64,000 nucleotides of DNA from Pseudo-nitzschia pungens (GCA_037355855.1 CM074761.1:4607346-4671345); one strand, 5' to 3'. Positions 8,500 through 18,920 are shown, numbered from the stretch's first letter. Notes: a model not told the origin generated them from the sequence alone. Numbers and translations are program-made.

Positions 8500-10668
8500 T
8501 TGTCGAGTTTTGGTGGGACTCGCAATCAACAATCTCTATCAATCTGGATCAAAACTATTATGCCCACCGACCGACACTCACTATCACCGAACCTTCGACC
8601 CAGATCTTCCACGAAATACGAAACACTCGTACTTACTACTGGAATAGTCACCCTCGCCACCACCCTCGTCCCTCGTAACTGCTTTGGTCGCTCTTCCATT
8701 CACCACAGTGATCTCCAAAGAATGGACGTGGACACCGAGGAAGAATTAGAACCTAATGTGTACGCGAGTGACAAGGATGAACTAGCCGAGGATTCCGTGG
8801 ATCATGAAAGTTTATTGCTGAATGAACTCTCGCTTCTCTCTAACCTAGGTGACGTTGCCTCGTGCTTCAAACCGATAATTCTCGATCGGAAAGTTCACAT
8901 CAATTGTGATAAGGATTGTGGCATCGTAGATTGGATCTGTAGAAAAATCGTCAAGGAATGGCCATCTCCAACATACAATGAGAGATACAATGAGAGCAAC
9001 AATGGAGGCGAAATCATTCACGAGAAAAGTTCTTTGTACAGTGACTGGTCGAAATCCCTTCAAAATATCCAGGGTTTGATACCGCACATTGCCCCGTTCG
9101 AACTTCATATTATCGCAAGTCAATCTATTCTCTTTTGTGAAGAGTCAACAACTTCACACCGAATTCTCTGCTTGCTTCTCTGTACCATTGCTCTGCAACA
9201 ATGCCCTTTATCTCTAAAGAAACGATGGAAACGATGGCAAAGTCTCGTCTGCGAAACACTTCGAATGTTTCAGGATTCCATTCCGTTACTCGGTAGCGAC
9301 AAGCTCAGGGAGGATTCTTGTGAATTTGCAGTTTCGCTCATGATTCGCCACATTGTGCCAGCATGCCTCCACGTAATAGATCAACTCCCTACCGAGATTT
9401 CTTATCACGTTGCTATATTTTCTGCGCTTGTGGGGACGAGTTCCAACGTTTTAGAAAGGGAGATCTCTCAGTGCCAAAAAGATCTATCTGGGGGTACAAA
9501 CGAGATCGCTAGTGTGATGTCTACATTTGAGGAATCGTGGTCAACTATATATCATGCTGTTCAATCAATCAGATTATCTTTCGAGCGATTCGGTCTTGTT
9601 TCCGAAACGACTCCATGGAGAGACATGGAGATAAATTCCAGCCTCAGAAAGGAACATCGAAACGAGGATGTTGACTTCTTGATGCACCGAGACAACCTTT
9701 CATGGTGGGCGGCCCATCGTAAAGAGGAATACGAACCGGAGGAACGAATTGCAAACATGGATACTTCGGTAAACGAAGTGGGACTAGCTCTTTTGGCCAT
9801 GAAGGCCTTCGAGGACCGACCGATGGTGTATCACCCAAAATTTGTTTGGAGAGTATGGTTACCTCATGTCATTGTTCTATTAGGGATTTCTGGCGTATAT
9901 CCGATAATACTGGAGCAATCGACATCCGTCTTTCTAGAATCTCTTGTACTGATGGTTCCCGAATCATTTCATCGAGCAGAAAAATTGGTTTGCCAAAAGC
10001 CTGATGCCCCAACTGAAGTCTTGCTTGCTCTGTCGAACCGGCTGGTGTCTAGAATAGAAAAGGACGAAAAAGATCAAGCAGAGACAAAGAAAGGGGGGGG
10101 AAAGGCGATGAGTCCTTCAAACGAGGAAGCCGAATTTAAGATGCGATCTCAGCGCACAGTAAGCCTCATAAAAGCGTTCCTCAGCCGTTTCGCGACTGTC
10201 TGTCAAGTTCAAATTGTAACGAAACTCGTAAAAAATTGTTCGATTCCTGGTCTTCAAGCGAGATTTTTGGATTTGCTTCGCCCAGTTATATTGGTCTCCG
10301 ACTGCCAAGCCGAGAAACTGCTTTGGGAGCTTATTGTGATGATACTCAACGATCTTTTCAAAAAGTATTGGAACAAGAATGAAAACAATTTGGTGGATAT
10401 CGATATTCTGATCAATCGAGATGTCGAAATTTCTGTAGGGGCGATTACAATGATCCAAATGTGGTCGATGGTGGAGGGAAAGGAATTCCCCGTCGATAAA
10501 AAACGTATTAAAGATGATCTTCGAGGGTTCGACACCGCGCTCAAGAAACTGCTTCGCAGGTGGGTAGAGGAGCCCTCTCTCGCCCCTAAGTTACATTACA
10601 GGTTGTTTCTTCTCGACAATGCAATCCACAGTACACTGCGCGTTCTATACACAGGAGAAGATTCATAG
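8500..10668 (+). CDS. Large helical protein of unknown function (HEAT-like or glomulin/ALF4-like?)
   Basis: A single uninterrupted frame of 722 aa. The first 74 residues are Ser/Thr/Arg-rich and could be untranslated; the ATG at 8722 (MDVDTEEELEPNVY) gives a natural acidic start and a 648-aa protein. The remainder is strongly helical with Leu-rich pairs, e.g. ILCLLLCTIALQQCPLSL, FAVSLMIRHIVPACLHVIDQ and ARFLDLLRPVILVSDCQ. That suggests an alpha-solenoid of HEAT or ARM type. A Lys/Gly-rich loop (about residues 519–550, KDEKDQAETKKGGGKA) interrupts it. The pattern faintly recalls the glomulin/ALF4/YAP-binding superfamily, but no diagnostic motif was seen. It ends about 140 bp before the convergent RPL11 gene. 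Confidence 0.7.
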   Translation: MSSFGGTRNQQSLSIWIKTIMPTDRHSLSPNLRPRSSTKYETLVLTTGIVTLATTLVPRNCFGRSSIHHSDLQRMDVDTEEELEPNVYASDKDELAEDSVDHESLLLNELSLLSNLGDVASCFKPIILDRKVHINCDKDCGIVDWICRKIVKEWPSPTYNERYNESNNGGEIIHEKSSLYSDWSKSLQNIQGLIPHIAPFELHIIASQSILFCEESTTSHRILCLLLCTIALQQCPLSLKKRWKRWQSLVCETLRMFQDSIPLLGSDKLREDSCEFAVSLMIRHIVPACLHVIDQLPTEISYHVAIFSALVGTSSNVLEREISQCQKDLSGGTNEIASVMSTFEESWSTIYHAVQSIRLSFERFGLVSETTPWRDMEINSSLRKEHRNEDVDFLMHRDNLSWWAAHRKEEYEPEERIANMDTSVNEVGLALLAMKAFEDRPMVYHPKFVWRVWLPHVIVLLGISGVYPIILEQSTSVFLESLVLMVPESFHRAEKLVCQKPDAPTEVLLALSNRLVSRIEKDEKDQAETKKGGGKAMSPSNEEAEFKMRSQRTVSLIKAFLSRFATVCQVQIVTKLVKNCSIPGLQARFLDLLRPVILVSDCQAEKLLWELIVMILNDLFKKYWNKNENNLVDIDILINRDVEISVGAITMIQMWSMVEGKEFPVDKKRIKDDLRGFDTALKKLLRRWVEEPSLAPKLHYRLFLLDNAIHSTLRVLYTGEDS

Positions 10669-10809
10669 CCTAGTGAAGAATCTACGGAGTACACGTTCAG
10701 GGCTCTTCTTGCCCTTAAGTCCAGGGGATGAAACTCGACAATGATACGACAGAGTGTAAAAGTTTTCTTCTATCAGGTTGTCACCGTTTTGGATCATTTT
10801 GCTATAGAC

Positions 10810-11340
10810 TTAGATTGGCTTCGCTAGTACAACACCGTCAAATTTGTCTTGGAACCACTTGATGGCATCTTCCTTTTGGATCTTGTGGCTGAAGCCAATC
10901 TTGGATCTGCGGATCTTTCTCTTGGCAACACGTGCTCCTTTTCGTGTAAGGCATACGAAGAAGTCCATTCCGTAAATACCGGTGGTAGGATCGTACTTGA
11001 TACCCAAATCAATGTGTTCGTTAATTCCGAATCCGAAGTTTCCAGTCTCCGAGAAATTTTGTTGGAGAAGTTCGTATTCCTTAACCTTCAATCCACGCTC
11101 CAAAATTTCGAGGGCCTTCTCTCCACGGACGGTGACATGGACGGCGATCTTTTCATTACGTCGGATTCCAAAACTACGAAGGGTGTATCGGGCCTTGGAG
11201 TAAACAGGCTGTTGTCCAGTCAATTGTTCAAGAACACGGGCAGCGCGGGTCAATCTATCACCACTTTCTCCAACACAGCAGTTCAAGATCAACTTGTCGA
11301 CCTTGATCTCCTTCATTACGTTCACCTTTGTTTCGGCCAT
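10810..11340 (-). CDS. RPL11: 60S ribosomal protein L11 (uL5)
   Basis: The 176-aa product is full length for eukaryotic uL5. It binds 5S rRNA with uL18 (RPL5) in the central protuberance of the large subunit and shapes the P-site. Diagnostic segments are visible from the N-terminus: [70 protein letters not shown] and the basic tail [19 protein letters not shown]. The start [12 protein letters not shown] matches the family. There is no intron in the coding part. The gene is convergent with the helical-protein gene and divergent from the membrane-protein gene at 12.2 kb. Confidence 0.97.
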   Translation of the reverse strand: MAETKVNVMKEIKVDKLILNCCVGESGDRLTRAARVLEQLTGQQPVYSKARYTLRSFGIRRNEKIAVHVTVRGEKALEILERGLKVKEYELLQQNFSETGNFGFGINEHIDLGIKYDPTTGIYGMDFFVCLTRKGARVAKRKIRRSKIGFSHKIQKEDAIKWFQDKFDGVVLAKPI

Positions 11341-12233
11341 TTTGAATTCTTCCTTCTACTAGAGTTAGTTGTTCTTGGATGCTGCTGTGTAATACAGGAT
11401 GGAGCTCGATTCAATCGATTTTAACGAAAGATGGGATAGTTGTCTGCAGTGAGGAGGGTGTGCTGGGAGGCCGTGTTGATGACGGTAGGAAACGGTCCAG
11501 AACTCTTACTGCAAGTCAGAGCCGCATGTATTTTTTCAGCAAAAACACAATTTGCCGTACAATTCGTACGTTGAATTTTACCAAAACATTTTTTAAGTAA
11601 GAGGTACGAATTGTAAAGATAATTAGTGTGTTACGTATACCTATTATAGTTACTGATAAAACATATGATTACTATCTACACGTACATCTACGATGTACGT
11701 ACGTTTCGTTGAATTCATCTTCGGAAGTAAGCCTTACTACATTCTGATGTCTGTCATTTTGCGCGCGGGGGGACTATCTGTCGTTCACGTGATGAGACAA
11801 GAGACAGCACCATCATTACAACACGCTTGCACCAAGAGTTAGTTTGATTGAAAAAAGATTGCCTGACATGATAGACGTTCCGTCTCGAACGAAAATTTCT
11901 TTCCATCCCTTCAGTTGGTTGGAAATGGCGTTGTCAAAAAAAGAATCATACGGGAAAGACGTCTTCAAAAATCACAGCAAACAAAAACGCCTGAGACCAC
12001 GGTGAGAATGAATCAAAGTCAAAATTTAGTCTTACTTCATACAATTTTCGGTTTCACTACCGTGACAACTCAAGAAAAACTCCTAGATTGGTTACAATAC
12101 GGCAATACATGAAATCATGTCTGCTTGATGTCATCGAGTCACTTTCGCTATGAATTATATACTTCTGAACCTCCAGAGGGAGAAGCCATATTCGATATCA
12201 TTCGCCTTCACGAACTGTTTTGTTATCGAGACA
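11341..12233. other. Divergent intergenic region upstream of RPL11
   Basis: Contains the RPL11 promoter (minus) and the upstream part of the membrane-protein gene (plus). The palindromic word GTACGTACGT is at about 11697–11706. No CDS is supported. Confidence 0.5.
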
Positions 12234-13997
12234 ATGAAGTTGCCCGTCCAAATTATTTTATTCTGGTTCACCATACTAGGTCGATCTCCACTTGAGACTC
12301 GAGCACAGATTCATCGTAGAGTCGAGGACAAAGCACTGTTACAAATCAATGAAGTAACTTCATCTTCGTTTGAACTGGCGTTCTATCCAACGCCAACAAA
12401 GTTGGACAATGAAGCAACTAACAACGTAAAAAATGCAATCAGCGAGGTGCTATTGATGTCGTCTTCCAGATCGTTGGATTTCGACTCTCTTGAAACCATT
12501 GAAATTTTGGTTCAAGGTGTTAAATTTAGGCAGGACTACGAATCAAAAACAAATCCTGCAACGAGTGTTGGGGCAAACCCTGTGTCTTTGATTAAAGCCT
12601 CTCTTCTCCAGTTCAAAATTGTGATCCATTTCGACCTATGTGATGCGAACGCATCCCGTTTATCTCAGTATACAGTGGATAATCTGATTGTTAGAACATT
12701 CTCTCAGCCTTCAACGAAATCAAACTTTGTTGATCTTATCAGCCTAACAGGAGATCCGTTTCTTAGCGATGTTGAGGACATTGGCATCAATTTGGTTGCC
12801 GATGAGTCAAACGAACGGGTTGAGAATGATGAGGAAGGTCAAAATTTATCACGCGTTGATGTCATTCTCATCATTGCATCTTCGTTCATACTCGTCGGTG
12901 TTTTCTTAGTACTATTGGTTCATTGCAAGAAAGACGAGTATCAGGACATTCAGGAACAGAAAGCTTCGAAGAACAAAAACAAAAATCGACTTTCAGATAT
13001 GGTTGCTGATGACAATCAGAATGCGACTGACCATGACGATCCAAATGTTATCGGGGAAGTTGAGAATTCTTTGGCTAGAATGATGTCTGTGGAAGGCAAT
13101 ATTGTCGTAGCTGGAAGCCTCGAGAGTTCTGTCGATAGTCAATCTTTGATTGTAATATCGGATGGAAACGCTTCCGCTGAATTGTCCTTCGCTTCGTCCT
13201 CTGCATCAAACTTTACGTCCGGCTCTAGCTCTTCGGAATCAACGTGCTCTTCCTCACGAGGAGGAAACACAAACACATCGTCAGAAACTTCACTGGCCCA
13301 GAAAGGGGACTCTACAATTGATTCAGAGTCGATGGGAAGTGAGAATTGTCACTTTGAAGCTACGGTATGCACAGAAGTGACAAGTGAGTTGGCATCCCAT
13401 CTTCGCGGCCTTTCCAACACAGATAGTTTCGTCGCGAGGAAGGAATTGGCTTCAGCATTTGCTTCGTCGGCCTCAGCACCCACTATTTTGGAGGAAAGCA
13501 TCAGGCAATTGAAGAATGAGTGTAAATTAGACGAAAAATCAATCAAGTCTGCTCGGTCTGCTGATTCCTCGGAATCCTTTGAACTGAACGAAAAATGGAA
13601 CGTCTCTCGCCCAATCTCTTCCAAACCTATTCCGAAAAATCCAGTTCTATTGAATAAATTGGTTGTGCTTGAAAGCACTCGAGAATTCCACCAAAGCTGG
13701 CTGGAGTCGAAGAGAAAAGCCCTCGAAGACATTGAAGAGGAGAGTGCTGAGGACGTATTTCATGTTGATGTGCAGCGGAGTGGAATTTTTGTAGGACAGA
13801 CCGAAAGCATGAAGAGCACTTGGTCTGGTTCAGTTTCAGAGTGGATGAAGTCCATCCGTGTTGTCAATTCCGCTTCCGAAACGCTGTCTTCGGTAGAGAA
13901 TTCAACCGTTGAACCCAAATCGCTCAACGATAAAGAATGTGACTCGATGGATCTCTCGCTCGAAGATTCCTTGGCGGCGTCAATGGTTGAACCTTAG
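12234..13997 (+). CDS. Single-pass type I membrane protein with a Ser/Glu-rich cytosolic tail, function unknown
   Basis: The open frame starts at 12150, but the ATG at 12234 places a signal peptide (MKLPVQIILFWFTILGRS, cleaved near ETRAQ) at the terminus, giving 587 aa. Residues ~25–205 form a lumenal or extracellular domain with few cysteines. A single helix follows at about 209–231 (VILIIASSFILVGVFLVLLV), then a basic stop-transfer stretch (HCKKDE). The tail of about 350 residues is rich in Ser, Glu and Thr, including a run of Ser/Gly/Thr (SFASSSASNFTSGSSSSEST), which suggests a disordered, phosphorylated region. Many diatoms encode proteins of this style, but I recognise no domain. Single exon; it ends 112 bp from the convergent PPR gene. 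Confidence 0.7.
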   Translation: MKLPVQIILFWFTILGRSPLETRAQIHRRVEDKALLQINEVTSSSFELAFYPTPTKLDNEATNNVKNAISEVLLMSSSRSLDFDSLETIEILVQGVKFRQDYESKTNPATSVGANPVSLIKASLLQFKIVIHFDLCDANASRLSQYTVDNLIVRTFSQPSTKSNFVDLISLTGDPFLSDVEDIGINLVADESNERVENDEEGQNLSRVDVILIIASSFILVGVFLVLLVHCKKDEYQDIQEQKASKNKNKNRLSDMVADDNQNATDHDDPNVIGEVENSLARMMSVEGNIVVAGSLESSVDSQSLIVISDGNASAELSFASSSASNFTSGSSSSESTCSSSRGGNTNTSSETSLAQKGDSTIDSESMGSENCHFEATVCTEVTSELASHLRGLSNTDSFVARKELASAFASSASAPTILEESIRQLKNECKLDEKSIKSARSADSSESFELNEKWNVSRPISSKPIPKNPVLLNKLVVLESTREFHQSWLESKRKALEDIEEESAEDVFHVDVQRSGIFVGQTESMKSTWSGSVSEWMKSIRVVNSASETLSSVENSTVEPKSLNDKECDSMDLSLEDSLAASMVEP

Positions 13998-14109
13998 CAA
14001 AGCCATTCGACTACAGAAATCCGATGCAGTTATTTTGTAAAACTATTATACATACGCATGTGATGTAACTTTATCAAATTCTTCTATTTTGCTGGCGTAC
14101 AAAGCTTGC

Positions 14110-15909
14110 TCAATTTTTATTAGCATTTCTTTTCCATGCACTTGGTAGATTTGCGTAGTTGAATTCACCATTTCGCTCCAGATTCCCTTCCAATGCTTCG
14201 TGCATGCTTTGGGAGTCCAATGCCATTCGAAGATTCTTTAGTGTAAGAAGTTCTACAAAACCGCCCTTCTTCGCTTTTTCAAAGACAGCGCTTCCAACTT
14301 TATTGCGTTCCTCACCGCTCGGCATCAAAAAGTTCAACGCCCTGATGACAGTAGAGTAAGTTCCACCATCTGGCTCTACCTCTTTGTCCATTTCAATAGT
14401 TTTCAGAATAGCGAAAGCAATTTTCAACGACTCCATTTTTTGATCTGGGGATCCCTGGCATCTTGCACAGGCGTCAATTGCAGTGTTGTATGTCAAAGTT
14501 GTTGGACGAACGTGCTCGCTTTTCGATGTCTTGTACTCTTCTCTCATCGTCATGAGTAACTTCAAGACCCGCTTGGCTTTGTATGGGTCTCTTGATCTTG
14601 CCCAACATTGCACGGCGGACGTGTACGTCCTGGTGTTGGGTCTCTCTCCGGCCTTTCTCATTTCATTCATGATCGCTTCAACCTGCCGAGGCGATTCGTC
14701 GGATCTTGTGCGAGACCATGCAGTGACCAATGCTGTGTAGGTTCGAAAGTTGGGTTTGTGTCTTTGGTTCCCAGTTTTCTCGTGGAGCGTCTTGATTTCC
14801 TGCAGCAATTCTCCCGCTATTCTGGTGGTTCGGTAGGTTGCGCACCGCGAATGCACATCCATAACACTGGTGTATGTCGCGATGTCCGGCTGCCAGTTTG
14901 CATCCTCGGTTTCTTTGTAACGCTTCTTTGTTTCTTCCAGAAGGTCGAGTGATGCAGCAGCGCATTCGGCCGCTTTTTCAAAGCCTTCCTGATCATTTTG
15001 ACTCGTATACTGGGCAGATTTTCTCGCATAGGCGTGCAAAACTGCGTTTACAGTTCGAATCGTGGGTGAGACACTGTCATTGGATTCATCTTTGCTCAAA
15101 TTTTCCATGTGTCGGTATATTTGAGTAGCCTTGTCCAGGGAGTTCTGCTTGTTGCTGTTTGCCCAGGCATCAATGAGAAGGTTGAAAGTAGTTGTGTTTG
15201 GTTCAATTGATTCGTCATCCATCATGCGTTTTAGGAGTCGTTCTGCGGCCTCTGGTGCTTCGTTTACCCTGCTTTTGCTCCATGTTTCCATGACAGTGTT
15301 GTAGGCAGTGAGGTCGGGGTCAGGGTAGGCAAACAACAGAGTTGTTGCACGTTTTGCAGCATCCAGAGGAGTGTAGATCTCGACACTCATGCCTGATTGT
15401 GAAGGTAGTGTTTGGCGGTTTCTTCGGCTCTTCACTAGCGTCTGAGTACATTGGTTCCAGGCGGAAAGGACGGAGCGGAAAGAATCTGCGTTCGGCTCGA
15501 AGTTGCTGTCGCTGCCACTTTCTTTGGCGTTTTCCCATAGCTCCTGACACTGTGCCGCCCGTGCAATGACGGGTTCATTAAACGACGAACACTTTGAAAC
15601 CAGAGACTCCAGGTGTGCATTGAATTCTTTCAGACCGTTGAAAGATGGAGAAGACGCCAATGAAGACGACGACTGTAAAGATGATGTGGTTGAACGCAAG
15701 ACAACTTGCTTGAAACTATTCCTTTTCGAAGATGCCACGGGTATAATTTCCAAGTTGCTAGATCTTGTAGCTGAGAATGACACCGGGGCAACGAAGGCAT
15801 CTGTTCTCACAGTCTCGGCACTACTATAAACAAGAAAGATTAGAAGGCCCAGCATGCCATGGCGATTCCGTAGGACACATACCCGCCGTTGCTTGTTAAC
15901 CTCGTCCAT
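14110..15909 (-). CDS. Plastid-targeted pentatricopeptide repeat (PPR) protein
   Basis: A 599-aa single-exon frame. The N-terminus has a hydrophobic stretch (GMLGLLIFLVYSSA) followed by TDAFVAPVSF, a diatom ASAFAP-type plastid motif, and a Ser/Arg-rich transit region. Repeats of about 35–45 residues begin near residue 195: LTAYNTVMETWSKS, TTTFNLLIDAWANS, IRTVNAVLHAYARK, IATYTSVMDVHSRC, FRTYTALVTAWSRT, TRTYTSAVQCWARS, TLTYNTAIDACARC and GGTYSTVIRALNFL. These are the first helices of PPR motifs, at least eight in all. PPR proteins bind organellar RNA and act in its processing, stability or translation; the RNA target here cannot be read from the sequence. Confidence 0.88.
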   Translation of the reverse strand: MDEVNKQRRVCVLRNRHGMLGLLIFLVYSSAETVRTDAFVAPVSFSATRSSNLEIIPVASSKRNSFKQVVLRSTTSSLQSSSSLASSPSFNGLKEFNAHLESLVSKCSSFNEPVIARAAQCQELWENAKESGSDSNFEPNADSFRSVLSAWNQCTQTLVKSRRNRQTLPSQSGMSVEIYTPLDAAKRATTLLFAYPDPDLTAYNTVMETWSKSRVNEAPEAAERLLKRMMDDESIEPNTTTFNLLIDAWANSNKQNSLDKATQIYRHMENLSKDESNDSVSPTIRTVNAVLHAYARKSAQYTSQNDQEGFEKAAECAAASLDLLEETKKRYKETEDANWQPDIATYTSVMDVHSRCATYRTTRIAGELLQEIKTLHEKTGNQRHKPNFRTYTALVTAWSRTRSDESPRQVEAIMNEMRKAGERPNTRTYTSAVQCWARSRDPYKAKRVLKLLMTMREEYKTSKSEHVRPTTLTYNTAIDACARCQGSPDQKMESLKIAFAILKTIEMDKEVEPDGGTYSTVIRALNFLMPSGEERNKVGSAVFEKAKKGGFVELLTLKNLRMALDSQSMHEALEGNLERNGEFNYANLPSAWKRNANKN

Positions 15910-16679
15910 GATTCACTTTGAGTTTGCGGTTTTGTTACCTGGCAGTGTGAGTCAAATGAACTACTAGAGTGTTCGTAGGAAGTTCAAACGTCGTCAGAGT
16001 CTGTGGTGCGATGGACTACAGTACCAGTAAAAGAACTGTTTCGCGGAAGTAAGGTTACTAGCTTTTTACTTTTTCCTTCTTCGGCTTGTAAGACATCAGA
16101 AGTGAGAGGGATGTTGTGAGTGGAACGTGAAAACTTTTGCTCAATTTTAATCACGGCCCCAGGTCAGACTTTCAGTGTCAACATTGGATATGCGTGCGTG
16201 GCGAACACGTTTCTGAAAATAAAATTATTTATTTTCCATTCGTCGCTACTTGTAGTACGTACGTACATTTTTCTCGTAGGTTATGGTCGAGAATAGCTTC
16301 TGCGGAATGAGAGCTTAGAAATTTTGTTTCACGACGAAAATCTTACCAAGTAAATTTACGAAGTAAGGTTAGTAGTATTTTGACATAATGGATATTTCCA
16401 CACCGTACCGGAACGATAAGGATTTTAAAATACCGCAAGGTTACTGTACCTTGTACAGTTAATTACGAGTAACTCGTAACTTACACAGTATGAAAAAAAT
16501 TCTTTTTCTTCGCGCACAAAACTAGCCATCAACGCGCGCAGATTTAAGATGGTACGTTTTCACAACAACTTTCAATCAACTTGACTCGATTGACGATCAT
16601 CATGCCGATCACCGCTCTCTGTTAAAATTTTTGGTTCACACCAGGCTTGTTTGATAGACAATATTACAGTTAATTTTTT
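15910..16679. other. Divergent intergenic region
   Basis: Lies between the PPR and NYN–LOTUS genes. It contains TACGTACGTACA at about 16257–16268 and several TTACCGTA/GTAAGGTTA words. No CDS is supported. Confidence 0.5.
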
Positions 16680-16803
16680 ATGAACCAATCCACCTTAGCC
16701 TGCTTTCGGAAAGCAAGAGTTTTGTCTCGATTTCCAGTAACTACATTCATAGACATCCGAGCTAGAGGCTACGCAAACACTGTTTGGTCACTTTCGACTG
16801 AGG

Positions 16804-18897
16804 ATGACATCGAAGTCAACAAGTACATGCGGGCAAAGTCGGTCGACGACACCAATTGCATTCCGGAAAGTCCGGATAAAAAAGGTCGGACTCGTAATTC
16901 ATGGATTCCTTTCTATATGTGTGTTCGATCTCTTCCGCCTCTTTTCCATCAACCAATGCCATCACTATCTTGCTAAAGCACTGCTACCAGAATCTCATTC
17001 GACTCTAGGGAGAATACGGCATGGTGTGCGCAGAGGAACTGTGTTCAAGGAAGGAATCAACCACAGCAACTTCAACCAAAATTACAACAGCATCGATGAA
17101 CGCGACGACAATAACCATCGAAAATCTGTTCCAGCCCACGAAGAGTTCTTATCGTCAAGAAACAAACAAGAGTCGAGAGCAAATTTGGCCGATCTATCGT
17201 CATCGTCCTATGAGCCACCGTTGCCGACTGCGGCAAACGTGACTCCTCTCAAAGTGATGATATTCATCGATGGGACTTGGCTCTACTACAGCATCTACGA
17301 ACGAAGCTATGAACGAGATGTTATCGCACAAAAATTGGGTAAATATTGGAGAGCCGAACTGACTCCTGATTGGAGTCGCTTACCGACGGTTGCCTGTCAA
17401 GCTCTTTTGCAAGACCCGAAATCAAAATGGTCGGCAATCATGCCGGTAGGCACCGATGGTTCGAACGACACACCATCATCGATTTCTGCAACCGCAGCAG
17501 CAGCAACAAGGCCCATCGAAGTATCCAGAGTTTCTGTCTATAGTTCTATGCATCGTGATACGCCCAAAGATTCTTTTCGGTATAAAATGTTTGCCGACAT
17601 GATGGAAGCCGGTTTTGATGTCAATATGATGGAGACAGTAGGCAAGGGGGAAAAATGCGTCGACATTCAACTGGCAGTCGACATGCTCTACTACGCTACA
17701 GTACCAGATGCATATGACGTGGCTCTTCTTCTCACAGGAGACAGAGATTTTTTGCCGGCCGTGATTCGATGTCGTCAAAAGGGTCGACGGATTGGCCTAG
17801 TCAGCATGCGGACAGGAAGCTTGGCCTTCGAGGTCACACCAAATTTGAAAGATTACGATACTATTTGGATGGAAGATTACCTGTCGAAGTGGATTAGGAA
17901 CAAGACACCGGAAGAAATGGGTAGATTTAGCGGTCCTGGAAGCAAAAGATCATTAGCATCTGACCCAAGTGGAAGGCAACAATCGTCAAAGATTTCTGCG
18001 TACACGCTGAATAAAGTGATAACAAACTTTATACAGAAATCCCGTCAGCCCCGGGTTTCTTCCCGTGATATGGGAAGGCACTTGAAAGCACTTACTGTAG
18101 GTGGGAGGTCAATGTTAGACGAAATCAAAGCTGTCTATGGTGGTTTGTACCAATTTTTGATTCTTGCTGAAATTTATCTAGTCGAGGCAGATTCCCGGAG
18201 AGCTTTCAAGGCATTTTGGGTGGCTTTAGAAAGTGACAGCAAAATGTCTCAAGAGGAAGAGCGAACTGGTCAGCAAAATTTGAGCGACGACGAGAAGCAA
18301 TTTTTGGCAGCATATGAGAGATGGATACCAAATGATATGAACAAAGACTATGAGTTTACTACGAATCAACCGGATCTAGAGGCATTGAGCGACGTTTCAG
18401 AGACCCGCTTAACTCCTGGTACTTCTGAGGAGAAATCTCCATCAATTGACTACAGTGCGCTGACGGTCCCTCAATTGAAAGAGATCTGCCGTGAAAAGGG
18501 ATTGAAAGTTTCTGCAAAGAAAAAAGCAGAACTGATTGAGAGAATAGAGTCTCACGTGGCAAACCAAGAGGAAAAGCTAGATGATAGTGTTGACGAACTA
18601 AGTCCTCAACAATATTTGGAATCTTTGGTTCTCGAATACTTACATGCGTCAGGGGGGCAGGCGAGTTCTAGAGATGTTGGTCGGTATCTGGCCGCAAACA
18701 AAGTTAGCTACGAACGACGTCGTAAAGAAGAAACTATGGGCCAAGCTATGTCTGCATTAGCGGAACTGAAAGAAATCTATGGGAGCTTGAATACCTTTGT
18801 GAAAAAAGTGCCCTATCTTTACATTACTTCGGCGCCAGGTCGCGAATTCAACGTATGTCTCGACAAAGACTCGGATCATAGACCAAGCTCAAAATGA
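16804..18897 (+). CDS. MARF1-like NYN-domain RNase with two LOTUS domains and a SAP domain
   Basis: The frame from 16804 encodes 697 aa. Residues ~149–365 form a NYN/LabA-type PIN-like nuclease domain with conserved acidic residues: IFIDGTWLYY (D156), GEKCVDIQLAVDM (D287) and LLTGDRDFLP (D313/D315). Residues ~399–460 and ~602–676 are LOTUS (OST-HTH) domains, each centred on SSRD(M/V)GR(H/Y)L. Residues ~551–585 (LTVPQLKEICREKGLKVSAK) form a SAP domain. This combination resembles MARF1/limkain-b1, RNA-binding ribonucleases of RNA granules. The N-terminus is uncertain: a second frame from 16680 encodes a basic, mitochondrial-like presequence and an acidic stretch, and joins the main frame either by a short intron (for example 16921–16978) or by one surplus base. 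The stop lies only 23 bp from the stop of the convergent next gene. Confidence 0.85.
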   Translation: MTSKSTSTCGQSRSTTPIAFRKVRIKKVGLVIHGFLSICVFDLFRLFSINQCHHYLAKALLPESHSTLGRIRHGVRRGTVFKEGINHSNFNQNYNSIDERDDNNHRKSVPAHEEFLSSRNKQESRANLADLSSSSYEPPLPTAANVTPLKVMIFIDGTWLYYSIYERSYERDVIAQKLGKYWRAELTPDWSRLPTVACQALLQDPKSKWSAIMPVGTDGSNDTPSSISATAAAATRPIEVSRVSVYSSMHRDTPKDSFRYKMFADMMEAGFDVNMMETVGKGEKCVDIQLAVDMLYYATVPDAYDVALLLTGDRDFLPAVIRCRQKGRRIGLVSMRTGSLAFEVTPNLKDYDTIWMEDYLSKWIRNKTPEEMGRFSGPGSKRSLASDPSGRQQSSKISAYTLNKVITNFIQKSRQPRVSSRDMGRHLKALTVGGRSMLDEIKAVYGGLYQFLILAEIYLVEADSRRAFKAFWVALESDSKMSQEEERTGQQNLSDDEKQFLAAYERWIPNDMNKDYEFTTNQPDLEALSDVSETRLTPGTSEEKSPSIDYSALTVPQLKEICREKGLKVSAKKKAELIERIESHVANQEEKLDDSVDELSPQQYLESLVLEYLHASGGQASSRDVGRYLAANKVSYERRRKEETMGQAMSALAELKEIYGSLNTFVKKVPYLYITSAPGREFNVCLDKDSDHRPSSK

Positions 18898-18920
18898 TTT
18901 CGACCGGAGACTTCAATTTT

